A stretch of DNA of 64,000 nucleotides from Candidatus Aminicenantota bacterium (GCA_011772495.1 WVZL01000044.1:62001-126000); one strand, 5' to 3'. Counted from the first letter of the stretch, positions 1 through 8,456 are shown. Notes: a model not told the origin generated them from the sequence alone. Numbers and translations: made by a program.

Positions 1-545
1 TTTATCGGCTCGGTGATAAGAACTTCATCGCAATTGTCAATTTCTTTCAGTTTAACCTGGACGAGTTCCCTCTTCGAAGTAGGAAGGAACTTGCCCACAT
101 AATCTGCTCTTATGGGTAGCTCTCGGTGTCCCCGATCGATGAGGACTAAAAGCTGGATTGATTTGGGGCGCCCCAGGTCAATCAGGCTATCCATGGCTGC
201 CCTTATAGTTCTTCCAGTGAAGAGTACGTCATCAACCAGAAGAATGTCTTTTTTTGCAACTGAAAAATTTATTTCTGTTTTCCTTACCATGTGCTGGGCT
301 TCGATTTTGGAGAAGTCATCTCTATAAAGAGTGATGTCTAAGACTCCCACGGGAATGTCCACCTTTTCCAGTTCTTTTATCAGTTTTGATATTTTCTTCC
401 CCAAGTAAATTCCTCTTGTTCTTATTCCGACGATAACTAGATTTTTCAGATTCCGGTTGCGTTCGATGATTTCGGTTGTCATTCGATGAACAGCTCTTCT
501 TATTTTGCGCGAATCCATAACTTTAGCTTTGATTTTTTCTTTCAT
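1..545 (-). CDS. pyrR: PyrR, pyrimidine operon attenuation regulator / uracil phosphoribosyltransferase (cut at window start)
   Basis: Translating the minus strand from the ATG at 545 gives 181 residues before the sequence ends, almost the usual PyrR length, so only the last few codons are missing. The PRPP-binding motif of type I phosphoribosyltransferases is clear (VDDVLFTGRT, about residues 96-105), and the flanking IVGIRTRGIYLG and LVLIDRGHRELPI segments match PyrR. PyrR binds pyr mRNA in response to UMP/UTP, and many members also convert uracil and PRPP to UMP. The start has a good ribosome site (AGGAG about 8 nt upstream). A 300-nt leader with its own promoter and strong hairpins precedes it, which fits autogenous attenuation. 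Downstream pyr genes, if present, lie outside the window. Confidence 0.93.
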   Translation of the reverse strand, partial: MKEKIKAKVMDSRKIRRAVHRMTTEIIERNRNLKNLVIVGIRTRGIYLGKKISKLIKELEKVDIPVGVLDITLYRDDFSKIEAQHMVRKTEINFSVAKKDILLVDDVLFTGRTIRAAMDSLIDLGRPKSIQLLVLIDRGHRELPIRADYVGKFLPTSKRELVQVKLKEIDNCDEVLITEPI

Positions 546-574
546 GAACTAGCTCCTGTCTAGCTGAAGTGCCT

Positions 575-641
575 TTTTTGCCTTCTCTCTAGAAGGAAAA
601 TATAGTATTTTCTCTAAGAAAATGCCGTATCTTGGCAAAAA
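575..641 (-). promoter_or_regulatory. pyrR: Alternative hairpins in the pyrR leader, possible attenuator
   Basis: Several short helixes here cannot coexist. On the minus strand UUUUUGCC (641-634) can pair with GGCAAAAA (582-575) or locally with GGCA (626-623), the latter followed by four U. A 6-bp hairpin (622-617 with 613-608) overlaps a 7-bp hairpin (612-606 with 602-596). The next hairpin, 596-591 with 586-581, has an AGAG loop inside a UCUAGAGAG stretch that partly resembles the PyrR-binding loop consensus (UCCAGAGAGG). Such competing pairings are typical of attenuators, but no strong U-tract terminator is visible. Confidence 0.3.
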
Positions 642-664
642 TGTCAAGAAGATAAGGAAGCTCA

Positions 665-803
665 GAGGCCAGTGGACTCAGTAACACGCTGCTTTTTCCC
701 CAACGAGGAAAAAGCTACTCGGTTTCAGGCTTCACTCTTCTCTCCACAGGAGAGAAACCATGCCCACTCAGCCTTCAAACGGTTTTTTCATCCACTGGCC
801 TTC
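665..803 (-). ncRNA. Candidate structured leader RNA or small RNA upstream of pyrR
   Basis: This lies in the 311-base gene-free stretch between ribF and pyrR. A perfect 10-bp helix (667-676 with 791-800) closes the element. Inside are a 9-bp hairpin (691-699 with 707-715) and a compound arm: 727-731 pairs with 770-774, and it holds an 8-bp hairpin, 738-745 with 749-756. The whole folds as a three-way junction. A minus-strand promoter (TATAAT at 809-814) predicts a 5' end at about 802-803, exactly at the base of the closing helix, so I assign the minus strand. It does not match the 6S, SRP, RNase P, tmRNA, TPP, SAM, FMN or cobalamin consensus as I remember them. It could be a riboswitch-like leader of pyrR or an independent sRNA. 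Confidence 0.5.
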
Positions 804-808
804 GCCTG

Positions 809-837
809 ATTATAAGAAGTGGTTCGGATACTTTCCA
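809..837 (-). promoter_or_regulatory. Sigma70-type promoter for the pyrR leader
   Basis: On the minus strand TGGAAA (837-832, four of six matches to TTGACA) is followed after 17 nt by a perfect TATAAT (814-809). Initiation about 7 nt further would start the RNA at the first base of the closing helix of the structured element. Confidence 0.55.
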
Positions 838-856
838 GGAATTTTAAAATATCTAT

Positions 857-1780
857 TCACTTATTTAGCTTGAAATAAGCTTTAGCTTGCTCTAGGTCTT
901 TCTGGATTTGACTAGAAAGGGCTTCGGGTGATTTGAATTTGATTTCATCTCTGATCTTTCTTATAAATCTTACGGCAATTTCTTGTCCATAGAGCTTTTT
1001 GTCAAAGTCCATGATATAGGATTCAATCTGCATATCCTCTTGTCCAAAAGTAGGGCGGAACCCAGCATTGGTGAGGGAAGCATACGTTCTTGAGTCGATC
1101 AAGATCTGGGAGACATAGACCCCCTTGGGGATGATTTCGTTCTCAGTTTCTATGTTGGCGGTGGGAAAGCCAAGAGCTTTACCCCTATCCTTTCCCCTGA
1201 TTACCTTTCCTTCAATTTCATACGGCCTTCCTAACAATACATTTGCCTCTTCGATCTTTCCTTCTTGGAGAAGAGTCCTGATCATACTGCTGCTCACAGT
1301 TCTCCCCTTCTTGATGACCTTTGGGATCTCATGTACACGAAAATTCAGTTGAGCGCTCATTGCCCGAAGGGTGTTTATATTCCCCGCTCGATTTTTTCCA
1401 AAATGGAAATTTTCTCCAATCACGATTTCCTCTGCTTTGAGAGCGCTGACCACGATTCTATGGATGAACTCATCGCTCGATAGACTGGAGAACTCCTTAT
1501 TGAAAGGAGTGATAAGAACGCCATGAACACTGAATCTCTCAATAGCTTTCAACCGTTGATTCAGAGTCTGGATCATCTTGACCTTGCTTTTTCCCAAGAT
1601 GATGTCTGGGTGCGGTGAAAAGGTCAAGACTAATGAGAAGAGATCATATTTTTGGGACTCCTGAACCAGAAATTGCAAAATTTTTTTATGGCCCAGATGG
1701 ACGCCATCAAAGTTGCCTATAGTGATGATTGTTTTTTTTGGAAGAGAAGGTGAAGCCTTTAAGCCGTGTAAAACTTCCAT
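857..1780 (-). CDS. ribF: Bifunctional riboflavin kinase / FAD synthetase
   Basis: Converts riboflavin to FMN and then FMN to FAD in the cytoplasm. The 307-residue length is normal for RibF. The N-terminal adenylyltransferase domain has the nucleotidyltransferase motif GNFDGVHLGH (residues 22-31) and SSMIRTLL near residue 163. The C-terminal kinase domain begins at about residue 183 and carries RGKDRGKALGFPTAN, whose GFPTAN is diagnostic. The start lies 4 nt after the stop of the DUF1844 gene, so the two are probably cotranscribed. A separate promoter for the pyrR leader lies just downstream. Confidence 0.96.
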   Translation of the reverse strand: MEVLHGLKASPSLPKKTIITIGNFDGVHLGHKKILQFLVQESQKYDLFSLVLTFSPHPDIILGKSKVKMIQTLNQRLKAIERFSVHGVLITPFNKEFSSLSSDEFIHRIVVSALKAEEIVIGENFHFGKNRAGNINTLRAMSAQLNFRVHEIPKVIKKGRTVSSSMIRTLLQEGKIEEANVLLGRPYEIEGKVIRGKDRGKALGFPTANIETENEIIPKGVYVSQILIDSRTYASLTNAGFRPTFGQEDMQIESYIMDFDKKLYGQEIAVRFIRKIRDEIKFKSPEALSSQIQKDLEQAKAYFKLNK

Positions 1781-1784
1781 AAAA

Positions 1785-2120
1785 TCATGGTGTAATGATC
1801 TTTGCTTTTTCCAGGTAGATCATTTTCAGTTGGTCAATACTGGCCACTAAGAATTTTTCTTCTTCTGGGGTTAAATTTCCTTTGGTTTTTTCCTTTAGCA
1901 AATCAAGAATATCGATCAAGCGCTTGGCTAAATCTAGGTTTTCTTCTTTTTTTTGAGTCATGGGATTTTCGGTTTGGCCCAGCTTGATTAAGGCCTGGGT
2001 ATAGAAGGGGAGAACAATAGAGACAAAATCTAGCGGGGGAAGGAACTCCTTTGTTTCTTCAACTTTTTTTTCTTCGACTTTTTCTTCCCTCTTATTTTGT
2101 TTTTTTTCTTTTTTGGTCAT
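1785..2120 (-). CDS. DUF1844 family protein
   Basis: A 111-residue protein. Its first 30 or so residues are almost all Lys and Glu. The rest matches the small DUF1844 family: PPLDFVSIVLPFYTQALIKL, then NLDLAKRLIDILDLLKEKT and a C-terminal LTPEEEKFL segment. The family has no established biochemical function. It is soluble and helical by inspection. Start ATG at 2120 with GGGAAG upstream. It is the first gene before ribF, divergent from mazG. Confidence 0.8.
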   Translation of the reverse strand: MTKKEKKQNKREEKVEEKKVEETKEFLPPLDFVSIVLPFYTQALIKLGQTENPMTQKKEENLDLAKRLIDILDLLKEKTKGNLTPEEEKFLVASIDQLKMIYLEKAKIITP

Positions 2121-2240
2121 TGTCTTCCCTTTTCTGGAATTCCAAAAAGTATCTCAGGATTGAAATTTTTCTCTGGTTCAGATATTAACTGATAGAGAAT
2201 ATTACAATTTTCTCGAGCTAAATTCAAGGGAGATGGAAAA

Positions 2241-3029
2241 ATGAAGCAGGAAGAAAAATCCGGAGATAAATTTGAGAAACTGGTCCAGATCATGGAGACT
2301 TTACGGAGCGATAAGGGATGTCCCTGGGACAAAGAACAGGATGAAAGATCTATCACCAATTATTTTTTAGAAGAAGTCTATGAAGCTGTAGAAGCGATAT
2401 CTGCTGAGGATAGCAAGGCATTGGCTGAGGAACTAGGCGACGTTCTGATGGAGGTTGTTTTTCTGGCCCAGATATACAAAGAAAAGAAAAAATTTTCCAT
2501 AGCTGAAGTTCTAGATGGAATTAACCAGAAAATGATACGCCGCCATCCTCATGTCTTCGGGCCGAGGCGGAAGGAAACATCGCGGGAGGTGGTTGCGGAA
2601 TGGATTCGAGGGAAACTTGAAGAAAAAGAGAGGGAGTCTCTCTTTGACCGCTTTCCGAATTCAACACCCTCTCTTCTGGCGGCCTTTCAGATAGGGCTCT
2701 CGGTCTCCCGATATGGATTCGATTGGAATCAGCCCCAGGAGGCTCTTCAAAAAGTGAAAGAGGAGGTGGCTGAATTGGAGAGAGTTATAGATGCTCAGGA
2801 CAAAGCGGAGTTGTCTCGGGAAATGGGTGATGTTTTCTTCTCTCTGGTCAATGTTTCGCGTTTGCTTAGCATCAACCCTGAAATTGCCCTGAGACAGGCC
2901 AATAGGAAATTCATAAAGAGGTTTAAACATATCGAAAAAAAACTCAAAGAAAAAAAGATAGACTTAGATCAAGCAAGCCTTGAGGAGATGGATAAGATTT
3001 GGGAAGAAGCAAAAGATAAGATCAAGTAA
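2241..3029 (+). CDS. mazG: MazG nucleoside triphosphate pyrophosphohydrolase
   Basis: Hydrolyses NTPs and dNTPs to NMP and PPi, removing non-canonical or excess nucleotides. The 262-residue length fits the two-domain MazG. Both repeats show the helical metal-binding pattern: the N-terminal domain has LEEVYEAVEAI and EELGDVLMEVVFLAQI (about residues 43-80), the C-terminal domain EVAELERVI and EMGDVFFSLVNVSRLL (about 173-210). The N-terminal GCPWDKEQ signature (residues 27-34) is intact. ATG at 2241 follows AAGGGAG. It is divergent from DUF1844-ribF and converges on prfB with a 4-nt gap. Confidence 0.95.
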   Translation: MKQEEKSGDKFEKLVQIMETLRSDKGCPWDKEQDERSITNYFLEEVYEAVEAISAEDSKALAEELGDVLMEVVFLAQIYKEKKKFSIAEVLDGINQKMIRRHPHVFGPRRKETSREVVAEWIRGKLEEKERESLFDRFPNSTPSLLAAFQIGLSVSRYGFDWNQPQEALQKVKEEVAELERVIDAQDKAELSREMGDVFFSLVNVSRLLSINPEIALRQANRKFIKRFKHIEKKLKEKKIDLDQASLEEMDKIWEEAKDKIK

Positions 3030-3033
3030 ATTA

Positions 3034-4165
3034 TCATTTCTTACTTTTCTTTCGGAGGATCAGGTTGGCTTTCATGAATTCGTTGATGTCTCCATCGAGG
3101 ACTCTTTCTACGTCACTTATTTCGTTCTTTGTTCTCAAGTCTTTAATCATTTTGTAGGGATGAAGAACATAAGAACGGATTTGGTTTCCCCAGCCGATAT
3201 CAGATTTTGAGTCTTCAATCTTTTCCAGTTTTTGTTGTTGCTTTTTCTTTTCCAGTTCATAGAGACGAGCCCGCAGGACTTTCATGGCTAGAGCTTTGTT
3301 TTTATGCTGAGACCTTTCGTTCTGACACTGCACAACGATCTCGGTGGGCAAATGTGTTATTCGCACGGCTGAGTCTGTAACATTAACATGCTGGCCCCCT
3401 CTCCCAGAGGCACGGAAGGTATCGATCCTCAAGTCTTCTGGATTGATCTCCACTTCAATATCATCTTCAATCTCAGGGTAGACAAAAACGGCTGCGAATG
3501 AAGTGTGTCTTCTTCGATTGGCATCAAAGGGAGATATTCTGACCAGCCGATGGACTCCTGATTCTTGACTCAAATAACCATAGGCATAATCTCCTTCCAC
3601 GCGAACGACAACACTCTTGATACCTGCTTCATCGCCAGGGAGAGAATCAATAATTTTCGTTTTGTATCCCTTGCTCTCGGCCCATCTCAGATACATCCTT
3701 AAAAGAATCTGGGCCCAGTCTTGAGATTCTGTTCCTCCTGCGCCAGGGTGAATCGATAGGATAGCATTCCTGGAATCATCCTCTTCAAACAGAAGCGTCT
3801 TAAGTTCTGCTTCATCCAGGTCTTTCTCGAATTCAGATAGGGCCTGCTTTAATTCTTCTTCGACCTTTTCCCCTTCTTTGTCCAGCTCACCCAAGACCTC
3901 AAGTTCTTCTTTTTTTTCTTTGATTTTGGTGAAGATCTCGATTTCCCCCTCTAGTTTTTTCTTTTTCCTGAGGAGGGATTGGGACTTCTCCTGGTTTTGC
4001 CAGATATCAGGGGAAGAAAGTTCTTTGTTTAGACTCGCAATCTCGGTCTTTTTTTGATCTAGGTCAAAGAAAACCTCTTAATTCTTCAAATTTGGAGAGA
4101 TATTCTTGAATTTTAGGCTGTAGGTCAGGAACCTGAACCTGCTTAGCTGTCTCTTTCTCTTTCAT
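3034..4165 (-). CDS. prfB: Peptide chain release factor 2, expressed by +1 programmed frameshift
   Basis: RF2 terminates translation at UGA and UAA. The gene is in two frames. Zero frame runs from ATG 4165 for 33 codons to an in-frame TGA at 4066-4064. Reading CTT-T-GAC there continues in the +1 frame for 343 codons to 3034, giving about 376 residues, normal for RF2. The GGQ loop ([15 protein letters not shown]) that triggers peptidyl-tRNA hydrolysis is intact, as is [18 protein letters not shown]; the SPF-type stop-recognition region is also expected but I did not localise it. The ATG overlaps the lnt stop as ATGA, so prfB closes the nfeD-slipin-SPOR-lnt operon. The interruption is the conserved autoregulatory device, not a pseudogene. 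Confidence 0.95.
4064..4078 (-). promoter_or_regulatory. prfB: RF2 programmed +1 frameshift site
   Basis: On the minus strand a Shine-Dalgarno-like AGAGG (4078-4074) is followed after 4 nt by the slippery CTT (4069-4067), the in-frame TGA (4066-4064) and then C. This is the known RF2 arrangement: slow termination at UGA when RF2 is scarce lets the ribosome slip +1 and finish RF2. The upstream SD is slightly weaker than the E. coli form, and its spacing is one base longer. Confidence 0.92.
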
Positions 4166-5682
4166 TTTTTTCTTTTGAACACAGCTAGAATAAGGAATAC
4201 CAGGGCCAAAGTCAAGCTTGCCAGGGGAAGGACGTCACCGAATCGGGTATAAAACGTCAGCTTTTCAGAAGGAGTGATTTTTCCAATAAGATAGGTCTTG
4301 GTCATCATATCAGATTGAGAGAGGATTCGGCCGTAAGGGTCGATTATTCCGCTTATCCCGGTCGTGGCTGCTCTCAGCAGGTAACGCCTGTTTTCCACTG
4401 CTCTTAATACAGCCATGGCAAAATGCTGGTAAGGAGCTGAACTCTTCCCATACCAGCCATCATTGGTGATGGTGACCAGGAAATTTGCTCCTTTTTTGGA
4501 GAATTTTCTTACTTGGTTGGGAAAGATGATCTCGTAGCAGATCGGAGAGCCATATTTCAGACCCTTATAAGAATGGAGGGAATATTGAGTTCCTGGAGTT
4601 ATGTCGCCGATGGCATGAGTGACCTTTTCGATAAAAAAGAAGATTTTCTTGTAAGGAGTGTATTCTCCGAAAGGGACCAAATGCATTTTGTAATACTTGC
4701 TCATCGAGAGGTCCGGACTCAGACCTAAGGCTGTATTGAAATATTGAGTCTCTTCTTGGCTGGTCTTTTCTTCGTTGGTGCCGAGAAGTAGAGTGGAATT
4801 TGTGTCCTTGACGAACTTAAAAAGTCTTTCCTTGAAATATCTGTAAAGCTCTTCAGTGCAGCTGAAACAGAGGGGCACCGAGAATTCCGGCCAGATGATC
4901 AATCCCGCCCCTTCTGTGTAGGAGCGTTGACTCAGGTCCAGATGGCGGTCGAAGAGTTCCACGATTTCTTGGATTGATATTCGATCCCAGTAAATGTCTG
5001 AGGAAACGTTTCCCTGGATAACAGCGGCCGTGAATGTGTTTTCATCCGGTGTCCTTTCTTTAAGACTCAAAAATCCTCCGAGATGAATAAGAAGGATCAG
5101 CCCCAAAGCTATGAAAAAAGGGGTTTTCTTTCTGAATCTCATGGAAAAAACGAACATGCTTTGAAAAAGAACCAGGAAAAAAGAAAGACCATAGATCCCG
5201 GTGATTGATGCCAGTTGGATGAAAAAGAGGTTTTTAAACTGGCTATAGCCCAGCAGACACCAGGGGAAGCCCGTCATGATATAGGTCAGTATGTATTCCA
5301 TAGAAATCCATACCAAGGGAGCAGCAAGAAAAGACAACTTTGGAAAGGATCGATGTAGCTTAGTGAAAATAAGCGAAAAGAAAGCCCACGAAAGGGCTAA
5401 GAAAAGCACCAAAAGCAGGTAAACAAGAAAGCTGAGTCCGAAGGAAAGATTTCCGTAATGAGCAGGAACGTGCGGGATCCAGTACAAAAGAATAGCATAA
5501 TGGGAAAACCCGGCAATCAAGCCTATCAGAAAAGAGGATTTTGGTTTCTTCCCGGTGAGTATAAATAACAGAGGGACCAGAGAAATCCAGCCCAAAAAGG
5601 AAAGATTAAATTTCGGGAAGGAAAGAGCAGTCAGGGCCCCACTGGCAAGAGCTAAGGAGGCATCTTTATAATTGATCTTCAA
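4162..5682 (-). CDS. lnt: Apolipoprotein N-acyltransferase
   Basis: Adds the third acyl chain to the N-terminal Cys of lipoproteins in the inner membrane. It is 506 residues, the usual length. About seven hydrophobic segments fill residues 8-205, then a periplasmic nitrilase-like domain (about 216-470) and one last membrane helix. The catalytic triad is visible as E266 (IIWPEFSVP), K332 (YYKMHLVPFGEY) and C382 (GSPICYEIIFP). The only available start is TTG at 5682, because an in-frame TAG lies two codons upstream. Its stop overlaps the prfB ATG. It supports a diderm with triacylated lipoproteins. Confidence 0.95.
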   Translation of the reverse strand: MKINYKDASLALASGALTALSFPKFNLSFLGWISLVPLLFILTGKKPKSSFLIGLIAGFSHYAILLYWIPHVPAHYGNLSFGLSFLVYLLLVLFLALSWAFFSLIFTKLHRSFPKLSFLAAPLVWISMEYILTYIMTGFPWCLLGYSQFKNLFFIQLASITGIYGLSFFLVLFQSMFVFSMRFRKKTPFFIALGLILLIHLGGFLSLKERTPDENTFTAAVIQGNVSSDIYWDRISIQEIVELFDRHLDLSQRSYTEGAGLIIWPEFSVPLCFSCTEELYRYFKERLFKFVKDTNSTLLLGTNEEKTSQEETQYFNTALGLSPDLSMSKYYKMHLVPFGEYTPYKKIFFFIEKVTHAIGDITPGTQYSLHSYKGLKYGSPICYEIIFPNQVRKFSKKGANFLVTITNDGWYGKSSAPYQHFAMAVLRAVENRRYLLRAATTGISGIIDPYGRILSQSDMMTKTYLIGKITPSEKLTFYTRFGDVLPLASLTLALVFLILAVFKRKK

Positions 5683-5737
5683 GGTCTATTAAAGGAAGTT
5701 TTCAGCTTCTTGCCCGATTGCTTTTTGGTATTAAAAT

Positions 5738-6262
5738 CTACCCTCTGATGATGAAAAAGTCTTTCCTTTTTTTAGAAGTGGTGAGCTTTTCCTTCACGGC
5801 CTCTGCTTCTTCTTTGGATGAGAATCCTCCGATCCTCACGCGGTAAACAGGCCTTTTGTCCGAGTCGTAGGGATCTAAGACGACCGTAGGATAGCCTTCT
5901 TTTTTGAACTGCTCTGCAAAGGAAACTGCAGCTTCTTTCTTATTAAAGGCGCCAACTTGGATATAGTAGAGGTCCTTTGGGGCTGGTTGTTGTTTTTGAG
6001 TTTCTTCCTGATATTGTTGATGAGAGGCCAATTCTTGGCTGATTAAATCTTTTGGTTCTTGAGCAGCAACAGGTTCTTTTTTCTCAACTTGAGTGACTTC
6101 TCTTTGGGGGGTGATGTCAGAGTCGGCGACGATTTGGGCTTGTTTTTTCCCGACCGATACCCCGAGGAGAAAGATGACTACACCTAAAATGAGAATGGCC
6201 AGGAAGATAAAGATAAGCAATGAGCTCGAAAGCTGGAGTTCTCTATAGTCTTTATTTCTCAT
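5738..6262 (-). CDS. SPOR-domain membrane protein
   Basis: A 174-residue protein with one membrane helix (about residues 13-36), a Gln/Glu/Lys-rich linker and a C-terminal SPOR domain (about 98-172: YYIQVGAFNKKEAAVSFAEQ and the repeat YRVRIGGFSSKEEAEAVKEK). SPOR domains bind denuded septal peptidoglycan, so a periplasmic role at the division site is likely. Topology is N-in. It lies 3 nt after the slipin gene, upstream of lnt, in one operon. The partner enzyme, if any, is not identifiable here. Confidence 0.85.
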   Translation of the reverse strand: MRNKDYRELQLSSSLLIFIFLAILILGVVIFLLGVSVGKKQAQIVADSDITPQREVTQVEKKEPVAAQEPKDLISQELASHQQYQEETQKQQPAPKDLYYIQVGAFNKKEAAVSFAEQFKKEGYPTVVLDPYDSDKRPVYRVRIGGFSSKEEAEAVKEKLTTSKKRKDFFIIRG

Positions 6263-6265
6263 TTT

Positions 6266-7030
6266 CTATTTTTTTTCTGTCTTAGGTTTTATATAAGAGA
6301 AAGCTTTCAGGAATTCAAGGGGTAAAGGAAAGATAATCGTTGAATTTTTCTCAGTGGCTATCTCTGTTAGCGTTCCCAGGAACCTGAGCTGAAGAGCCTG
6401 AGGATTAGTGGAGATGATATCGGCAGCTTTGGTGAGCTTATCAGAAGCTTGGAATTCACCATCTGCATGGATGATCTTGGCTCTCTTCTCTCTCTCGGCC
6501 TCAGCCTGTTTGGCTATGGCTCTGACCATGGTATCTGGCAGGTCAACATGCTTCATTTCTACCAACTGAACCTTGATTCCCCAAGGATCAGTATGCATGT
6601 CTATGATTTCTTGGAGCTGAGCGTTGAGCTTTTCCCTTTCTGAGAGAAGCTCATCGAGTTCGACCTCACCTAAGACGCTTCTCAGTGTAGTTTGAGCAAG
6701 CTGAGAGGTCGCAAAGAGGTAGTCTTGGACTTCGATAACAGCTTTTTGAGGATCCATGACACGAAAGTAGACCACAGCATTGACTTTTACGGATACATTA
6801 TCCTTGGTAATGACATCTTGAGGTGGAATATCCATTACGACTATTCGCAGGCTTACCCGGACCATCCGGTCAATCGGAGGAAAAACGAAAATCAGGCCTG
6901 GGCCTTTTGGCTTGGCCAGGACACGCCCCAAACGGAAAATGACACCTCTTTCGTATTCCCTTAGAATTTTAATCGCATTCAACAGATAGAAAACGATAAG
7001 AATCCCTATAATCACCGGGAATGTAAACAT
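6266..7030 (-). CDS. SPFH/band 7 protein (slipin, stomatin-like)
   Basis: 254 residues: an N-terminal hydrophobic anchor (about 3-20), then the SPFH/band 7 domain with [37 protein letters not shown] and [20 protein letters not shown], ending in a short helical tail. Slipins oligomerise on membranes into microdomain scaffolds, and they pair genetically with NfeD-type proteases, as here, where nfeD is the preceding gene 110 nt upstream. A strong ribosome site (AAGGAGGTAAGA) precedes ATG 7030. In Pyrococcus the NfeD protease cleaves the slipin C-terminus; whether that holds here is inference. Confidence 0.93.
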   Translation of the reverse strand: MFTFPVIIGILIVFYLLNAIKILREYERGVIFRLGRVLAKPKGPGLIFVFPPIDRMVRVSLRIVVMDIPPQDVITKDNVSVKVNAVVYFRVMDPQKAVIEVQDYLFATSQLAQTTLRSVLGEVELDELLSEREKLNAQLQEIIDMHTDPWGIKVQLVEMKHVDLPDTMVRAIAKQAEAEREKRAKIIHADGEFQASDKLTKAADIISTNPQALQLRFLGTLTEIATEKNSTIIFPLPLEFLKAFSYIKPKTEKK

Positions 7031-7140
7031 TCTTACCTCCTTTTCGGACTTAATTTATTGATTCAAACAGAAAGCGGAGAAATCCAAGGCTTTACCTTTT
7101 ATATTTTTGATATATTTTCCTTTAGTTCCTCTTTGTCTAT

Positions 7141-8418
7141 TTAAATTTTTTCCACTCTTATTTTCAATTGTCCCAGGACTTCTACTACCTTGACTTTTGA
7201 GCCCTTGGGAATTTTTTCACTTGCTTCTGCTTGCCATATTTCTCCGTGGACAAAAACCTTGCCTTCGGGTTTGAGATCGGTCTTGGCAGTCCCGATTTCT
7301 CCCACCAGTCCTTCTTTTCCGGTGAAAACTTTTTTTATATGCGCCCGGATGGCCAAGACAATCAAGAAGATAAAAATTAACGAAACTCCGACAGCTACTG
7401 GGATAATAAATTTAAGGCTTGGCCGCAATTCAGGGATAGGAGCATCGATGAGCATAATGGAGCCGATAACCATGGCAATAATTCCTCCTATGGATAGAAT
7501 CCCATAACTCTGAACCTTTATCTCCAGAATGAACAACCCGATAGCTAAGAAAATCAGTATCAGTCCCACATAATTAATGGGCAGGATCTGGAAAGAGAAT
7601 ATAGCCAAGAGGAGGCAAATTCCGCCCATGACTCCTGGCAAAATAGAGCCTGGGTTGGAAAATTCAAAATACAGACCCAGCAGCCCCAGCATTAGTAGAA
7701 TATAAGCCAGGTTAGGGTTGGAGATGGTTATTAAAAATTTTTGTCTGGTGCTGAGAGGAATTTCTTGGACTTCCTCTCCTTCGAGATCAAGCAAAACTTC
7801 TTCGCCGGTAAACCTTTTGATTTTTTTCCCGTGAAAAAAGTCAATGATTTCCTGTTCATCCTTTGCGACCAAATCAATCAGATTCCCTCTTAGAGCCTCT
7901 TCTTCTGTGTAAGATAAGCTTTTCCTGACCGCATCTTCGGCCAATTTGCTGTTTCTTCCCCGTTTTTCAGCCAAGGTTTTGATGTAAGAGGCCGCATCAT
8001 GAGTGACTTTTTCTTCCATGGTTTCATCCATTTTTTGGCCTGTTATCGATATTCCTACGGGGTGAGCTGCTCCTGTATTCGTGCCAGGAGCCATCACAAA
8101 AAGGTCGCAAGCAATAGCGATGAAAAAACCTGCTGAGGCAGATCGACCCCCGCTGGGGCTGACAAAAGCAACTACAGGGACTTTTGAGCTCAATATTTTT
8201 TCTATGATTTCCCGCATGGAGGAATCCAATCCACCGGGTGTGTTCAGAGTCATGATGATGAGGCTGGCTTTTTCTTTTTCTGCTTTATCGATAGTGTTCC
8301 GAACGTATTCTGAGATTATGGGATGGATAGGATTATTGATTTCTATTTTTAGGATAGACGCTTGAGCTAACAGAGGGAAAATCAAGCAGAATGAAATTAC
8401 AAAAGTACTCTTCTTCAC
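7141..8418 (-). CDS. NfeD-family membrane-bound ClpP-class serine protease
   Basis: About 425 residues from the GTG at 8418. Signal peptide (VKKSTFVISFCLIFPLLAQA), then a ClpP-like protease domain with TPGG, the nucleophile Ser95 in SASAGFF and Lys147 in ASYIKTLAEKRG as the likely Ser-Lys dyad. About five membrane helices and a C-terminal NfeD OB-fold (GLVGEIGTAKTDLKPEGKVF) follow. I prefer GTG 8418 to the TTG at 8451, because that TTG lies inside the -35 box of the promoter. It works with the slipin encoded next. The mRNA should be almost leaderless. Confidence 0.92.
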   Translation of the reverse strand: MKKSTFVISFCLIFPLLAQASILKIEINNPIHPIISEYVRNTIDKAEKEKASLIIMTLNTPGGLDSSMREIIEKILSSKVPVVAFVSPSGGRSASAGFFIAIACDLFVMAPGTNTGAAHPVGISITGQKMDETMEEKVTHDAASYIKTLAEKRGRNSKLAEDAVRKSLSYTEEEALRGNLIDLVAKDEQEIIDFFHGKKIKRFTGEEVLLDLEGEEVQEIPLSTRQKFLITISNPNLAYILLMLGLLGLYFEFSNPGSILPGVMGGICLLLAIFSFQILPINYVGLILIFLAIGLFILEIKVQSYGILSIGGIIAMVIGSIMLIDAPIPELRPSLKFIIPVAVGVSLIFIFLIVLAIRAHIKKVFTGKEGLVGEIGTAKTDLKPEGKVFVHGEIWQAEASEKIPKGSKVKVVEVLGQLKIRVEKI

Positions 8419-8427
8419 TCTGGACTC

Positions 8428-8456
8428 ATTATAGGGAGTATTTATTGGCAAGTCAA
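8428..8456 (-). promoter_or_regulatory. Strong sigma70-type promoter for nfeD operon
   Basis: TTGACT (8456-8451), a 17-nt spacer and a perfect TATAAT (8433-8428) on the minus strand. The GTG start is only 9 nt beyond the -10 box, so the transcript would carry an untranslated leader of about 1-3 nt. Confidence 0.75.

Noticed and set aside
2117-2359. An 80-residue minus-strand ORF between DUF1844 and mazG
   Set aside because: It overlaps the start of mazG, has no family resemblance and its composition looks like a chance frame.
3034-4165. prfB as a frameshifted pseudogene
   Set aside because: The break is at the conserved CTT-TGA-C site and both frames are intact, so it is programmed.
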